Source of the DNA: an uncultured Bacteroidia bacterium
GTDB lineage: Bacteria; Bacteroidota; Bacteroidia; Bacteroidales; F082
Reading direction: 5' to 3'
Assembly (NCBI GenBank): GCA_902799345.1
Contig: CADBZW010000019.1
Span: 1 to 64,000 of the forward strand
Length of the DNA: 64,000 bases
A model generated the notes under the pieces. It saw nothing but the letters and a program-made list of their open reading frames with translations. It ran no database searches and had not been told where the DNA came from. Made by a program: the position numbers and the translations under genes. Each line of letters opens with the position of its first letter. Position 1 is the first letter of the stretch. Below, one piece after another: positions 42,098 to 50,577 of the stretch.

Positions 42098-42976
42098 ATG
42101 GAATCAACAGAAATATTCAAGAAAGTCCGCAAAATCGAAATCAAGACGCGAGGCCTCTCGAACCATATCTTCTCGGGGCAGTACCACAGCGCCTTCAAAG
42201 GGCGTGGTATGACCTTCAGCGAGGTGCGCGAGTACGAGTATGGCGACGATATCCGTAACATCGACTGGAACGTCACCGCCCGCTTCAACAAGCCTTTCGT
42301 CAAGATCTTCGAGGAAGAGCGTGAGATGACGGTCATGCTGCTCATCGACGTGTCGGGTTCCAACGACTTCGGCTCACAGAGTCAGTCGAAACGCGACCTG
42401 ACTGCCGAATTGGCAGCCGTCTTGGCGTTTTCTGCCATCCAGAACAACGACAAGGTGGGCGTGATTTTCTTCAGCAGCAAAATCGAGAAGTTCATCCCGC
42501 CGAAGAAGGGCAGTTCACATATCTTGCGTATCATCCGCGAGATCGTCGACTTCAAGCCGACGGAACGCGGCACCGACATTGGCGAGGGCTTGCGTTTCCT
42601 GACCTCGGCCATCAAGCGCCGCACCACGGCCTTCCTCATCTCCGACTTCATGACGGACAAGAGCTTCGAGAAGGAGATGCAGATTGCCGCCAACAAGCAC
42701 GACCTCGTCGCCTTGCGTATCACCGACCGCCGTGAGATGGACATCCCCAAGGTGGGTCTGGTGAAGTTCCGCGACTCGGAGACGGGTAAGGAACGCTGGG
42801 TCGACACGTCGAGCCGCGCCTGGCACGATGCCTACCAGCAGATGATTCAATACAAATCGGCGGAGCTGAACCGTGAGTTTACCAAACACGGCATCGACAA
42901 CTCGTTGATTTACACTGACGAAGACTATGTGAGACCTTTGATGCAACTCTTTAAGAAAAGGGAGGCAAGAAGATGA
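42098..42976 (+). CDS. DUF58-family protein of the Bat operon
   Basis: This 292-residue protein carries a DUF58/VWA-like domain, with FSEVREYEYGDDIRNIDWNV as the family signature and MLLIDVSGSNDFGS as a metal-site-like DxSxS motif. It is a cytoplasmic or membrane-associated partner of MoxR ATPases. In Bat operons it always follows moxR, as here (78 bases, with repeats between). Its stop overlaps the start of the next gene by 4 bases (ATGA), so translation is coupled. Confidence 0.9.
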   Translation: MESTEIFKKVRKIEIKTRGLSNHIFSGQYHSAFKGRGMTFSEVREYEYGDDIRNIDWNVTARFNKPFVKIFEEEREMTVMLLIDVSGSNDFGSQSQSKRDLTAELAAVLAFSAIQNNDKVGVIFFSSKIEKFIPPKKGSSHILRIIREIVDFKPTERGTDIGEGLRFLTSAIKRRTTAFLISDFMTDKSFEKEMQIAANKHDLVALRITDRREMDIPKVGLVKFRDSETGKERWVDTSSRAWHDAYQQMIQYKSAELNREFTKHGIDNSLIYTDEDYVRPLMQLFKKREARR

Positions 42977-44001
42977 AGAAAACTATTTTGATATTGATGG
43001 CGGCGTTCGCCCTGCTGGGTGGCCTCAAGGCACAAAACGTGGAGGTGGAAGGCAAGGTCAACGACACGAAAGTGCAGGTGGGCAAGCCCTTCACGCTCGA
43101 CTTGAGCCTCAAGGTGCCCTACGGCTGGTTCGTGGAATGGAACGACTTCGCCATCGACACGCTGTCGGAGCAACTCGACATCATCAAGCGCAGCGAGGTG
43201 GAACGCACCGCCGATGCGGATAGCAATGTCATCGTCCGTCAGCAACTGACTTTGATGACCTTCGACACGGGAGCGGTGCAGGTGCCGTCAGTCGGCCTGA
43301 CCTATGCCCGTTCCTTCGACGACCCGAACCGCCTGATGGCCTATACCGACCCCATCGACCTGTATTCGACCACCATCACGGTCGACACCACCATGGCCTA
43401 CAAACCCATCGTGGAGCCGCTGGCAGCGCCGATTCAGATGAGAGAGGTGTTTCCTTGGATTCTGGGTGCTCTGCTGCTCGTGCTGGTGTGTCTCGGCATC
43501 TGGCTGCTCCTCAAACGCCGCAAGACGAGGGTCGACGAGAACGGCAACATCGTCCGTGGCCCCGTCATCCCGCCTTACGACAAGGCGGTTACTGACCTCG
43601 AGAACCTGCGCCAACAGAAGCTATGGCAGTCGGGCAAGGTGAAGGAGTATTTCTCCTCGCTGACCGACATCGCCCGCGAATACATCGAAGGCCAGTTTGG
43701 CGTCAACGCCGTCGAGATGACTACCGACGACATCTTGGAGGAAGTCAAGCCGTTGCGTTTCTCGCAAGAGACCTACGACAAGCTGAAGGAGACCATGGAA
43801 GTGGCCGACTTGGTGAAGTTCGCCAAGTACACGTCATCCAACCTAGAGAGCGAGAACGCCATGAACCGCATGACGGAATTCGTCAACGAGAGCCATGAGC
43901 AGTATCAGAAGCGTAAGGCCGAAGAGGAGGCGCGACTCGCCGAGATGAAGAAACAGAAACAAGAAGAACCCGCAGGAAAGGAGGACCAGACAAATGTTTG
44001 A
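42973..44001 (+). CDS. BatD-like membrane protein between DUF58 and BatA
   Basis: This 342-residue protein has a signal peptide (MKKTILILMAAFALLGGLKA), a beta-rich periplasmic domain (about 22-155; VQVGKPFTLDLSLKVPYG), one membrane helix (FPWILGALLLVLVCLGIWLLL, about 160-180) and a cytoplasmic helical part (AVTDLENLRQQKLWQSGKVKEYFSSLTDIAREYIEG) ending in a charged coiled tail. The layout resembles the C-terminal half of BatD. A protein of this kind stands at this place in many Bat operons. It overlaps batA by 8 bases. Confidence 0.85.
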   Translation: MKKTILILMAAFALLGGLKAQNVEVEGKVNDTKVQVGKPFTLDLSLKVPYGWFVEWNDFAIDTLSEQLDIIKRSEVERTADADSNVIVRQQLTLMTFDTGAVQVPSVGLTYARSFDDPNRLMAYTDPIDLYSTTITVDTTMAYKPIVEPLAAPIQMREVFPWILGALLLVLVCLGIWLLLKRRKTRVDENGNIVRGPVIPPYDKAVTDLENLRQQKLWQSGKVKEYFSSLTDIAREYIEGQFGVNAVEMTTDDILEEVKPLRFSQETYDKLKETMEVADLVKFAKYTSSNLESENAMNRMTEFVNESHEQYQKRKAEEEARLAEMKKQKQEEPAGKEDQTNV

Positions 44002-44995
44002 AAACATTGAATTTGCGAATCCCAAGTTGTTGTGGCTCTTATTGTTGGTGCCATTAGCCATCGTATGGTACATCCTGCGTCACAAGAAACAGGAGGCTGC
44101 AGTGACCTTCTCCGACCTGAAAGGCATGATGAAATTGCCGAAGACCTGGAAGGCCTACCTGCGTCACCTGCTTTTCGCCTTGAAGATGGCGGCCTTAGCA
44201 CTGCTCATCGTGGCTTTGGCCCGTCCTCAGAGCTCCTCGACCAACTCGACCTCCAACATTGAAGGCATCGACATCGTCATGGCCATGGACGTCTCAGGCT
44301 CCATGCTGGCCCGCGACCTCAAGCCCGACCGTCTGACGGCTGCCAAGAATGTGGCCTCCGACTTCGTGAAGAATCGCCCCGGCGACCGCATGGGCCTGGT
44401 CATCTTCTCGGGTGAGACCTTCACCCAGGTGCCGCTGACCACCGACCATGGCGTGATGCTCAACATGCTGGCCGAGATGAAGAACGGCCTCATCGAAGAC
44501 GGCACCGCCATCGGCGACGGCTTGGCCACGGCCATCAGCCGACTCAAGGACAGCGAAGCCGTCTCCAAAGTGGTCATCCTGCTCACCGACGGCATGAACA
44601 ACGCCGGTTCCGTCGACCCCTATACCGCTGCCGAGATCGCCAAGCTCTATGGCATCCGTGTCTACACTATTGGCGTGGGTACCTATGGCATGGCACCTTA
44701 CCCCGTGCAGGACTTCTTCGGCAGGACGGTGATGCAGCAGATGAAGGTTGAAATCGACGAGAAGCTGCTGTCCAACATCGCCAACTCGACGGGTGGCAAG
44801 TATTTCCGTGCCAACAACAACCAGAAGTTGGACGAGATTTATCAGGAAATCGACAAGCTGGAACGCTCCAAGATCGAGGTGACCGAGTTCCGCCGCCTCC
44901 ACGAGGAGTTCTATCCTTTGGTGGCATGGGCCTTGGCCTTGCTGCTGCTCGAGTTCCTGCTGCGTAAGACTATTTTCAGAACTTTAACCGATTAA
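43994..44995 (+). CDS. batA: BatA, VWA-domain membrane protein
   Basis: This 333-residue protein has two N-terminal membrane helices (LLWLLLLVPLAIVWYIL and LLFALKMAALALLIVALA), a von Willebrand A domain with the intact metal site MAMDVSGSML near 95-104 and LLTDGMNNAGS near 195-205, and a C-terminal membrane helix (VAWALALLLLEFLL). Bat proteins were named for aerotolerance in Bacteroides fragilis and form envelope complexes; the exact task is still unclear. batB follows after 4 bases. Confidence 0.92.
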   Translation: MFENIEFANPKLLWLLLLVPLAIVWYILRHKKQEAAVTFSDLKGMMKLPKTWKAYLRHLLFALKMAALALLIVALARPQSSSTNSTSNIEGIDIVMAMDVSGSMLARDLKPDRLTAAKNVASDFVKNRPGDRMGLVIFSGETFTQVPLTTDHGVMLNMLAEMKNGLIEDGTAIGDGLATAISRLKDSEAVSKVVILLTDGMNNAGSVDPYTAAEIAKLYGIRVYTIGVGTYGMAPYPVQDFFGRTVMQQMKVEIDEKLLSNIANSTGGKYFRANNNQKLDEIYQEIDKLERSKIEVTEFRRLHEEFYPLVAWALALLLLEFLLRKTIFRTLTD

Positions 44996-44999
44996 AGCC

Positions 45000-46052
45000 A
45001 TGGAAAACGTATTGCGATTTGAACACCCCGAGTACCTCTACTGGTTGATTCTCATCCCGGTATTGGTCATCATCTATATCCTGTTCCGCCTCGGTCAGAA
45101 GCGCCGTTTCGAGCGTTTCGCCAAAATCGGGATGCGCGAACATCTGGTGCCGAGTTATTCCACCCGTCGTGCCAACTTCAAGTTCGTCATCTTCTTGCTT
45201 ATCGTCGCTTGCTCCGTCTTGGCGTTGGCCAACCTGCAGAGCGGCAGCAAGATGGAGGAGGTGAAACGCGAAGGCATCGACCTCTATTTGGCCGTCGACG
45301 TGTCCAACTCGATGAACGCCGAGGACATCGTTCCGAGCCGTATGGAACGCTCCAAGCAGGCCATCAACAAACTCATCGGCGACATGCGTGGCGACCGCAT
45401 CGGCGTCATCGTCTTCGCCGACAAGGCCTTTGTGCAACTGCCCATCACCACCGACTATTCAGCAGCGAGGATGTTCCTCTCTACCATCAACACGGGCCTC
45501 GTGGCCTCGCAGGGTACCGCCATCGCCGAAGCCATCAACTTGGCGCTCAAGTCGTTCCCCGACGAAGCCCACAGCCGAGCGATCATCATCATCTCCGATG
45601 GCGAGGACCATGAGAACGACGCCGCGGTGAAGGCGGCGCAAGAGGCGGCCAAGCAAGGCGTGCACGTCTATACCATCGGCATGGGTCTGCCCGACGGCGC
45701 CCCCATCCCGGAATACAACCAATACGGCCATCAGACGGGTTACCGCAAGGACCGCAACGGCAACACCATCATCACTCGTTTGGACGAGCAGATGCTGCAA
45801 AAGATTGCGTCGGCAGGCAACGGCATCTATGTCCGTGCTAGCAACTCCAACGTGGGTCTGGAGAAGATCTACGACGACATCAACAAACTCGACAAGACTG
45901 AAATAGATGCCAAGGTCTTCACCGACTATGAGGACCAGTTCCAGTGGTTTGTGGCCACCGCCATCGTCCTCCTGCTGATTGAGATTTTCATCTCATCGGG
46001 TAAGCGAGCCTGGGAGCGGAAGTTTAACATTTTTGAGAAGAAAGATGAATAA
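45000..46052 (+). CDS. batB: BatB, VWA-domain membrane protein
   Basis: This 350-residue paralogue of BatA has the same plan: N-terminal helices (WLILIPVLVIIYILF, FVIFLLIVACSVLALA), a VWA domain with AVDVSNSMNAED as metal site and IIIISDGEDHEND, and a C-terminal helix (FVATAIVLLLIEIFI). The variant SNS instead of SGS in the metal site still keeps both serines. Its stop overlaps the batC start by 8 bases. Confidence 0.92.
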   Translation: MENVLRFEHPEYLYWLILIPVLVIIYILFRLGQKRRFERFAKIGMREHLVPSYSTRRANFKFVIFLLIVACSVLALANLQSGSKMEEVKREGIDLYLAVDVSNSMNAEDIVPSRMERSKQAINKLIGDMRGDRIGVIVFADKAFVQLPITTDYSAARMFLSTINTGLVASQGTAIAEAINLALKSFPDEAHSRAIIIISDGEDHENDAAVKAAQEAAKQGVHVYTIGMGLPDGAPIPEYNQYGHQTGYRKDRNGNTIITRLDEQMLQKIASAGNGIYVRASNSNVGLEKIYDDINKLDKTEIDAKVFTDYEDQFQWFVATAIVLLLIEIFISSGKRAWERKFNIFEKKDE

Positions 46053-47676
46053 GCTTGTTAAATATCTGACAATCATTGTTTTTCTGTCGTCTGCTTTGAC
46101 TCTCTCGGCACAAAGCGACGAGAAGGCCATACGCAAAGGCAACCGAAACTACAAGAGCGGTAACTATGAAGAAGCCATCGCCAAATATCGGGAAGCCTTG
46201 GAAATCAGGCCGAACAATGCCAAGGCACAGTTCAACTTAGGTGATGTGTACTATGCCAAGCAGTCGTACGACACGGCGTATGCCGAGTTCCAGAAGGTGC
46301 TTGAGATTTCGCCCGATGCCAAGCTGAAGTCGGATGCCGTCTACAACATGGGCAACTGCCTCTTGGCGCAGGACAAATACTACGATGCCTTTAATGTATA
46401 TAAGGTGTCGCTGAAACTGAATCCGGAGAACGAAAATGCCTTGTATAACCTTGAGTACTGCCGTGCCCACCTCGTCAAGAGTGAGGTATGGGTGGTGCAG
46501 CCCGAGCATGGCACGGTGGAGGCTAAGGAAAAAATGGCCTTCAACGGGCAGCGCGTGACGTTGACTTCGCGCCCCGACGAGGATTATGCCTTGTCGGAGT
46601 ACATCGTGGCGAGAGCCGACAACATGGAGGTGAAGGTCGATGTGAGCGGCAGCAGCTTTATCATGCCAAAGTTTGATGTGATGGTAACGGCTGTGTTTAA
46701 GCCTTCACATAAGATCGAAATCGACAAGGACATCAAGCACGGCACGGTGCGCGCCGACCGCCAAAAGGCTGTCGAAGGACAAAGCGTAAAGCTGGAAGCC
46801 CAGGGCGAGGATGACTATGTGCTCGATAAGTACACGGTCTACCGCACGGGCAATGTAAAAGACACCATCCCGGTCAACAAGGATGTTTTCCAGATGCCTA
46901 ACTTTGATGTGACGGTGACGGCAACGTTCCGCACGGCTTTGAAAGTCAGCATCGACAGCGTGGCTAACGGCACGATCTCGGTAACCGACAGCCTGGTGAA
47001 GCCCGGACAAGACGTGGGCATCATCGTGAGGCCCAACAAGGGCTACCAGTTGGGCGACCTGCAGGTGGTCAGCCAAAAGGATGCCACCGAGTCGGCTCCC
47101 GTTTCCGACGACAATATGTTCCAGATGCTCGACTCCGACGTGACGGTGAAAGCCACTTTCGTGGAGGCGACAGACTATTATAAGGTGCAGCCCGACACCG
47201 CGGTGAAAGGCGGCCATGTGTTGCTCGACCAGACCGAAGCCACGCGCCGCGAGACGGTGAAGCTCGACAACGCCCCCGAGCCAGGTTACCAGTTCAAGGA
47301 GTATGTCATCCATCAGGTGGGCGACACCGCCGTGAAGGTGCAAGCCTTGGGTAATTTCTTCACCATGCCCGACTTCGATGTGGAGGTCTCGGCCATCTTC
47401 GAGAAGAGCGAAGGCGAAGACCAGCAGCAACAACAGCAACAACAAGAACAGCAGCAAGATCAGCAACAAGAGCAGGAGCAACAACAAGACCAGCAACAAA
47501 ACCAAGACCAGCAACAGCAGCAGCAAAACCAGCAGCAGCAGAGTCAGCAGATGTCGAAGGAAGACGCCCAGCGTATGCTCGACGCTCTTGAAAACCAAGA
47601 GAAGAAGACCATGGAAAAGGTCAACGAACAGAAAGTAAGACAACAACCCAAAAAGAAATCCGACAAAGACTGGTAG
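46045..47676 (+). CDS. batC: BatC, TPR protein enlarged by four InlB-like repeats
   Basis: After a signal peptide (MNKLVKYLTIIVFLSSALTLSA) three TPR units fill about 25-140 (GNYEEAIAKYREALEIRPNN). Then come four units of about 75 residues each (147-218, 221-296, 298-372, 377-452), each with a GT.. start, a GxxVxL strand, a GYxLxxY middle and an MPxFDVxVxAxF end, as in divergent InlB/'bacterial repeat' domains. A glutamine-rich stretch (459-502) and the BatC tail KEDAQRMLDALENQEKKT finish the protein. Ordinary BatC is about half this size with TPR directly joined to the tail. The stop codon TAG lies in a palindromic repeat (47674-47697). Confidence 0.88.
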   Translation: MNKLVKYLTIIVFLSSALTLSAQSDEKAIRKGNRNYKSGNYEEAIAKYREALEIRPNNAKAQFNLGDVYYAKQSYDTAYAEFQKVLEISPDAKLKSDAVYNMGNCLLAQDKYYDAFNVYKVSLKLNPENENALYNLEYCRAHLVKSEVWVVQPEHGTVEAKEKMAFNGQRVTLTSRPDEDYALSEYIVARADNMEVKVDVSGSSFIMPKFDVMVTAVFKPSHKIEIDKDIKHGTVRADRQKAVEGQSVKLEAQGEDDYVLDKYTVYRTGNVKDTIPVNKDVFQMPNFDVTVTATFRTALKVSIDSVANGTISVTDSLVKPGQDVGIIVRPNKGYQLGDLQVVSQKDATESAPVSDDNMFQMLDSDVTVKATFVEATDYYKVQPDTAVKGGHVLLDQTEATRRETVKLDNAPEPGYQFKEYVIHQVGDTAVKVQALGNFFTMPDFDVEVSAIFEKSEGEDQQQQQQQQEQQQDQQQEQEQQQDQQQNQDQQQQQQNQQQQSQQMSKEDAQRMLDALENQEKKTMEKVNEQKVRQQPKKKSDKDW

Positions 47677-47697
47677 GGACGCAACGCTTGCGTCCGC
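47674..47697. repeat. palindromic repeat supplying the batC stop codon
   Basis: GGACGCAA and TTGCGTCC pair around CGC; the preceding TAG, part of the repeat's TAGGGACG wording, ends batC. A related core lies at 26267-26280. Confidence 0.6.
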
Positions 47698-47719
47698 AAA
47701 AAAAACGGACAAAATATGT

Positions 47720-47727
47720 TATTTTTG
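47720..47727 (+). promoter_or_regulatory. TAnnTTTG -7 promoter box inside the Bat operon
   Basis: TATTTTTG lies 22 bases before the batD start. batD and batE may therefore be transcribed also without the upstream genes. Confidence 0.6.
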
Positions 47728-47748
47728 CATCGTGAAAACAATAGATCA

Positions 47749-49626
47749 ATGAAGACAATATTCAGGCTAGTATTATTCATCGTGTGTGCCGTGCCTATGA
47801 CAATGTGGGCACAGGATGACCCGACCTTGAAGGCCTCGGCCCCCAAACAAGTCATGGTAGGCGAGCGTTTTCAGGTGGTGTTTGAAGCCAACGCAGAAGG
47901 CAAGAATTTCCAGGCCCCTTCGTTTGGCAACCTCACGTTGCTGGGCGGCCCGTTTACTTCGACGAGCTCCAGCTTCTCGATGGTCAACGGCTCAATGTCA
48001 CATTCCGTCAAGTGCACCTACACCTTCGCCCTGCAGGCCAATCATGAAGGTACTGTCCATGTGGGTGCGGCCTCGCTGACCGTCAAGGGCGACAAAGTCA
48101 GCAGCCAGCCATTCGACATCCAGGTGGTGCCAGACGATGGCAGCCATAACGACAATTCAGGTGGCGGATATGGCGGCGGACACGGCAGCCAAGGAGGACA
48201 ACAGCAAAATACCAACGACCCGCAAGTTAGCGGCAAGGACTTGTTCCTCAGGGTTATACCCTCTAAGAAATCGGCATACGTCGGCGAGCAGGTCGTGCTG
48301 ACCTACAAGCTCTATACCAAGGTGGCGGTGTCGTCGGTGTCGCTCTCCAAGATGCCCTCATACGCCGGCTTCTGGACCAAGGACATCTCCGACAACAGCG
48401 GCACGCTGAACCAATCCAGCGAATACGTCAACGGCATCGAATATACCACGGCGGAGATCCAGAAGGTGATCGTCGTCCCGCAGCGTTCAGGCAAACTCAC
48501 CCTCGACCCGATGACGATGGAATGTATCGCACAAATCCGCACCGAGCGTAACAACAGCCGTAGCATGGATCCTTTCGAGGCCTTCTTCAACGACCCCTTC
48601 TTCAACCGTAACATCGTCAACGTGAAGAAGGAACTCACTTCGCAGCCGTTCACCCTCGACGTGAAGAGCCTCCCCGAAAACGGCAAGCCCGCATCCTTTG
48701 CAGGAGCTGTGGGCAACTATAACTTCAAGTCGGAAATCGACAAGAAGGAGCTGAGCACCAACGAAGCCGTCACCATCACCTTGACGGTGTCGGGCACGGG
48801 CAACGTAGAGCTGCTGCAGATGCCAGCGCCCGTCTTCCCACCTGACTTTGAATTGTACGACCCGAAAGTCACCACATCAAGCAATGTCGGTTCACAAGGC
48901 CTGACGGGGACGAAGAAAGCAGAGTATCTGGCGATTCCTCGTCGTGCAGGCACCTTCACCATCCCAGCCGTGGAGTTTTCCTATTTCAACCCCACAAGTG
49001 GAAGCTATGAGACGATAATGTCAGAGCCCTACGAAATCAATGTGGAGAAAGGCTCTGGCTCTGACGATGGCGGTGGCATCTATGCCTCCAACCAAGAGGA
49101 CATCAAATATTTGGGTAGCGACATCCGCCATATCATGACGGGCAAAGCGCATCTGAAGCCCATGCATACGGTGTTCTTTGGGTCAGCGGCCTATTTTGTG
49201 GCGTTGCTGGTCTTGTTGGCGCTCTTTGTCATGCTGCTGTTTGTCCTGAAAAAACGCGAGCAGCTGACCCAAGACACGGCAGCCAACCGTAACCGCAAGG
49301 CCGACAAGGTTGCCCGTGGCCGCCTCAAGAACGCCTACCAGCATCTGAAAGCCAAGGACCAAGAGAAGTTCTATGTGGAGATGTCACAGGCTTTATGGGG
49401 CTACATCGCCGACAAGCTCGGCATCGAGCGCTCCAAGCTCTCGATGGACACGGTCAGCGAGACCATGAAGGGCAAGAACGTGCCCGAAGAGCTGACGCAA
49501 CAGTTCATCGACACCCTCAACAGCTGTGAGTTCGCCCGCTTCGCCCCTGGCAGTGCCGAGGAGAAGATGGACGACCTCTACCAGAAGGGCATCGACGTGA
49601 TATCGAAAGCGGAAAAAGTCTTGTAA
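47749..49626 (+). CDS. batD: BatD, exported membrane-anchored protein
   Basis: This 625-residue protein has a signal peptide (MKTIFRLVLFIVCAVPMTMWA), repeated beta domains of the BatD family (APKQVMVGERFQVVFEANAE, KKSAYVGEQVVLTYKLYTKV, LSTNEAVTITLTVSGTGNVEL), a low-complexity linker of Gly, Gln and Asn, a membrane helix near 480 (YFVALLVLLALFVMLLFVL) and a cytoplasmic helical domain. The start at 47749 was chosen because it begins the signal peptide and follows a promoter box by 22 bases. Confidence 0.92.
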   Translation: MKTIFRLVLFIVCAVPMTMWAQDDPTLKASAPKQVMVGERFQVVFEANAEGKNFQAPSFGNLTLLGGPFTSTSSSFSMVNGSMSHSVKCTYTFALQANHEGTVHVGAASLTVKGDKVSSQPFDIQVVPDDGSHNDNSGGGYGGGHGSQGGQQQNTNDPQVSGKDLFLRVIPSKKSAYVGEQVVLTYKLYTKVAVSSVSLSKMPSYAGFWTKDISDNSGTLNQSSEYVNGIEYTTAEIQKVIVVPQRSGKLTLDPMTMECIAQIRTERNNSRSMDPFEAFFNDPFFNRNIVNVKKELTSQPFTLDVKSLPENGKPASFAGAVGNYNFKSEIDKKELSTNEAVTITLTVSGTGNVELLQMPAPVFPPDFELYDPKVTTSSNVGSQGLTGTKKAEYLAIPRRAGTFTIPAVEFSYFNPTSGSYETIMSEPYEINVEKGSGSDDGGGIYASNQEDIKYLGSDIRHIMTGKAHLKPMHTVFFGSAAYFVALLVLLALFVMLLFVLKKREQLTQDTAANRNRKADKVARGRLKNAYQHLKAKDQEKFYVEMSQALWGYIADKLGIERSKLSMDTVSETMKGKNVPEELTQQFIDTLNSCEFARFAPGSAEEKMDDLYQKGIDVISKAEKVL

Positions 49627-49646
49627 ACAATGAAAGGGAAACAGAA

Positions 49647-50405
49647 ATGAAACGATACACCTTATTTATATTAATGACGCTTTTCGCCTTGGCGGGCAAG
49701 GCCCAGGAAAATGTAGACGTCTGGTTTGAACAAGCCAACAAGGCCTATACCATGGGCAACTACGACTCGGCTAAAATCGTCTATGAGAAGATATTGGCTG
49801 CCGACATGGAGTCGGTGCCGCTCTATTACAATTTGGGCAATGCCTACTACAAGATGCACGAGTATCCCATGGCAATCTGGTGCTACGAGAAGGCCTTGAA
49901 ACTCGACCCTTCCAACGAAGAGGTGCAGACCAACCTGGCCATCGCCAACCATGCCATCGTCGACAAGATAGAGCCTGTGCCGCAGTCGTTTATCGTCAAG
50001 GGATGGCGCAACGCCAGGGCATCGCTGTCGGGTGACGGATGGGCATGGTGTTCCATTGTCTTTTTTGCTCTGTTGTTGGTTTCTCTGTTTTTGTTCCTGC
50101 GTTCGCGTAAGGTGGGACTGAGGAAACTGGGCTTCTTCACGGGACTTGTATTCCTGTTGGCTTTCGCCTTGTCGGTGGTCTTTGCCGCACAGCTGAAGCA
50201 GGCCTCGACAACGCAGGACCAGGCCATCTTGATGACCCCTACGGTGACGGTGAAAAGCTCTCCTAGCGAGGCCAGCGTCGACCTTTTTGTGCTACACGAA
50301 GGCACCAAAGTCAGCGTTTTGGATACCGCCAACGGGTGGTGTAAAATCAAAATCGCCAACGGAAGCGTGGGATGGCTTGAAGCGGATAATATGCGCTTTT
50401 TCTGA
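49647..50405 (+). CDS. batE: BatE, TPR and SH3-domain membrane protein
   Basis: This 252-residue protein has a signal peptide (MKRYTLFILMTLFALAGKA), two TPR units (about 24-105; YYNLGNAYYKMHEYPMAIWCYEKALKLDP), two membrane helices (about 135-185) and a C-terminal bacterial SH3 domain (VKSSPSEASVDLFVLHEGTKV, WCKIKIANGSVGWLE). This is the usual last gene of Bat operons. It follows batD by 20 bases. Confidence 0.92.
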   Translation: MKRYTLFILMTLFALAGKAQENVDVWFEQANKAYTMGNYDSAKIVYEKILAADMESVPLYYNLGNAYYKMHEYPMAIWCYEKALKLDPSNEEVQTNLAIANHAIVDKIEPVPQSFIVKGWRNARASLSGDGWAWCSIVFFALLLVSLFLFLRSRKVGLRKLGFFTGLVFLLAFALSVVFAAQLKQASTTQDQAILMTPTVTVKSSPSEASVDLFVLHEGTKVSVLDTANGWCKIKIANGSVGWLEADNMRFF

Positions 50406-50488
50406 CCATTTTTGGGGTTTAAAATGACTTTTTTGAAAAAAACTGAAATTTTTTTTCTTCAAAATGTTTTTTCTTTCAAAGAATGTCC

Positions 50489-50496
50489 TATATTTG
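50489..50496 (+). promoter_or_regulatory. TAnnTTTG -7 promoter box of the type IX-secreted propeller gene
   Basis: TATATTTG lies 82 bases before the ATG at 50578. Confidence 0.6.
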
Positions 50497-50577
50497 CAGA
50501 CCATATTAAAGTGAAAAAGTGTCATTAGACGCGTAAAATTGTAGTGTAAAACAGAGAATTAATTAAAATTTCGTGAT

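Noticed and set aside
47419-47550. The CAG/CAA tract in batC as a non-coding microsatellite
   Set aside because: It keeps one frame, mixes both glutamine codons with GAG, GAC and AAC, and is followed by the conserved BatC tail, so it is a coding Gln-rich linker.
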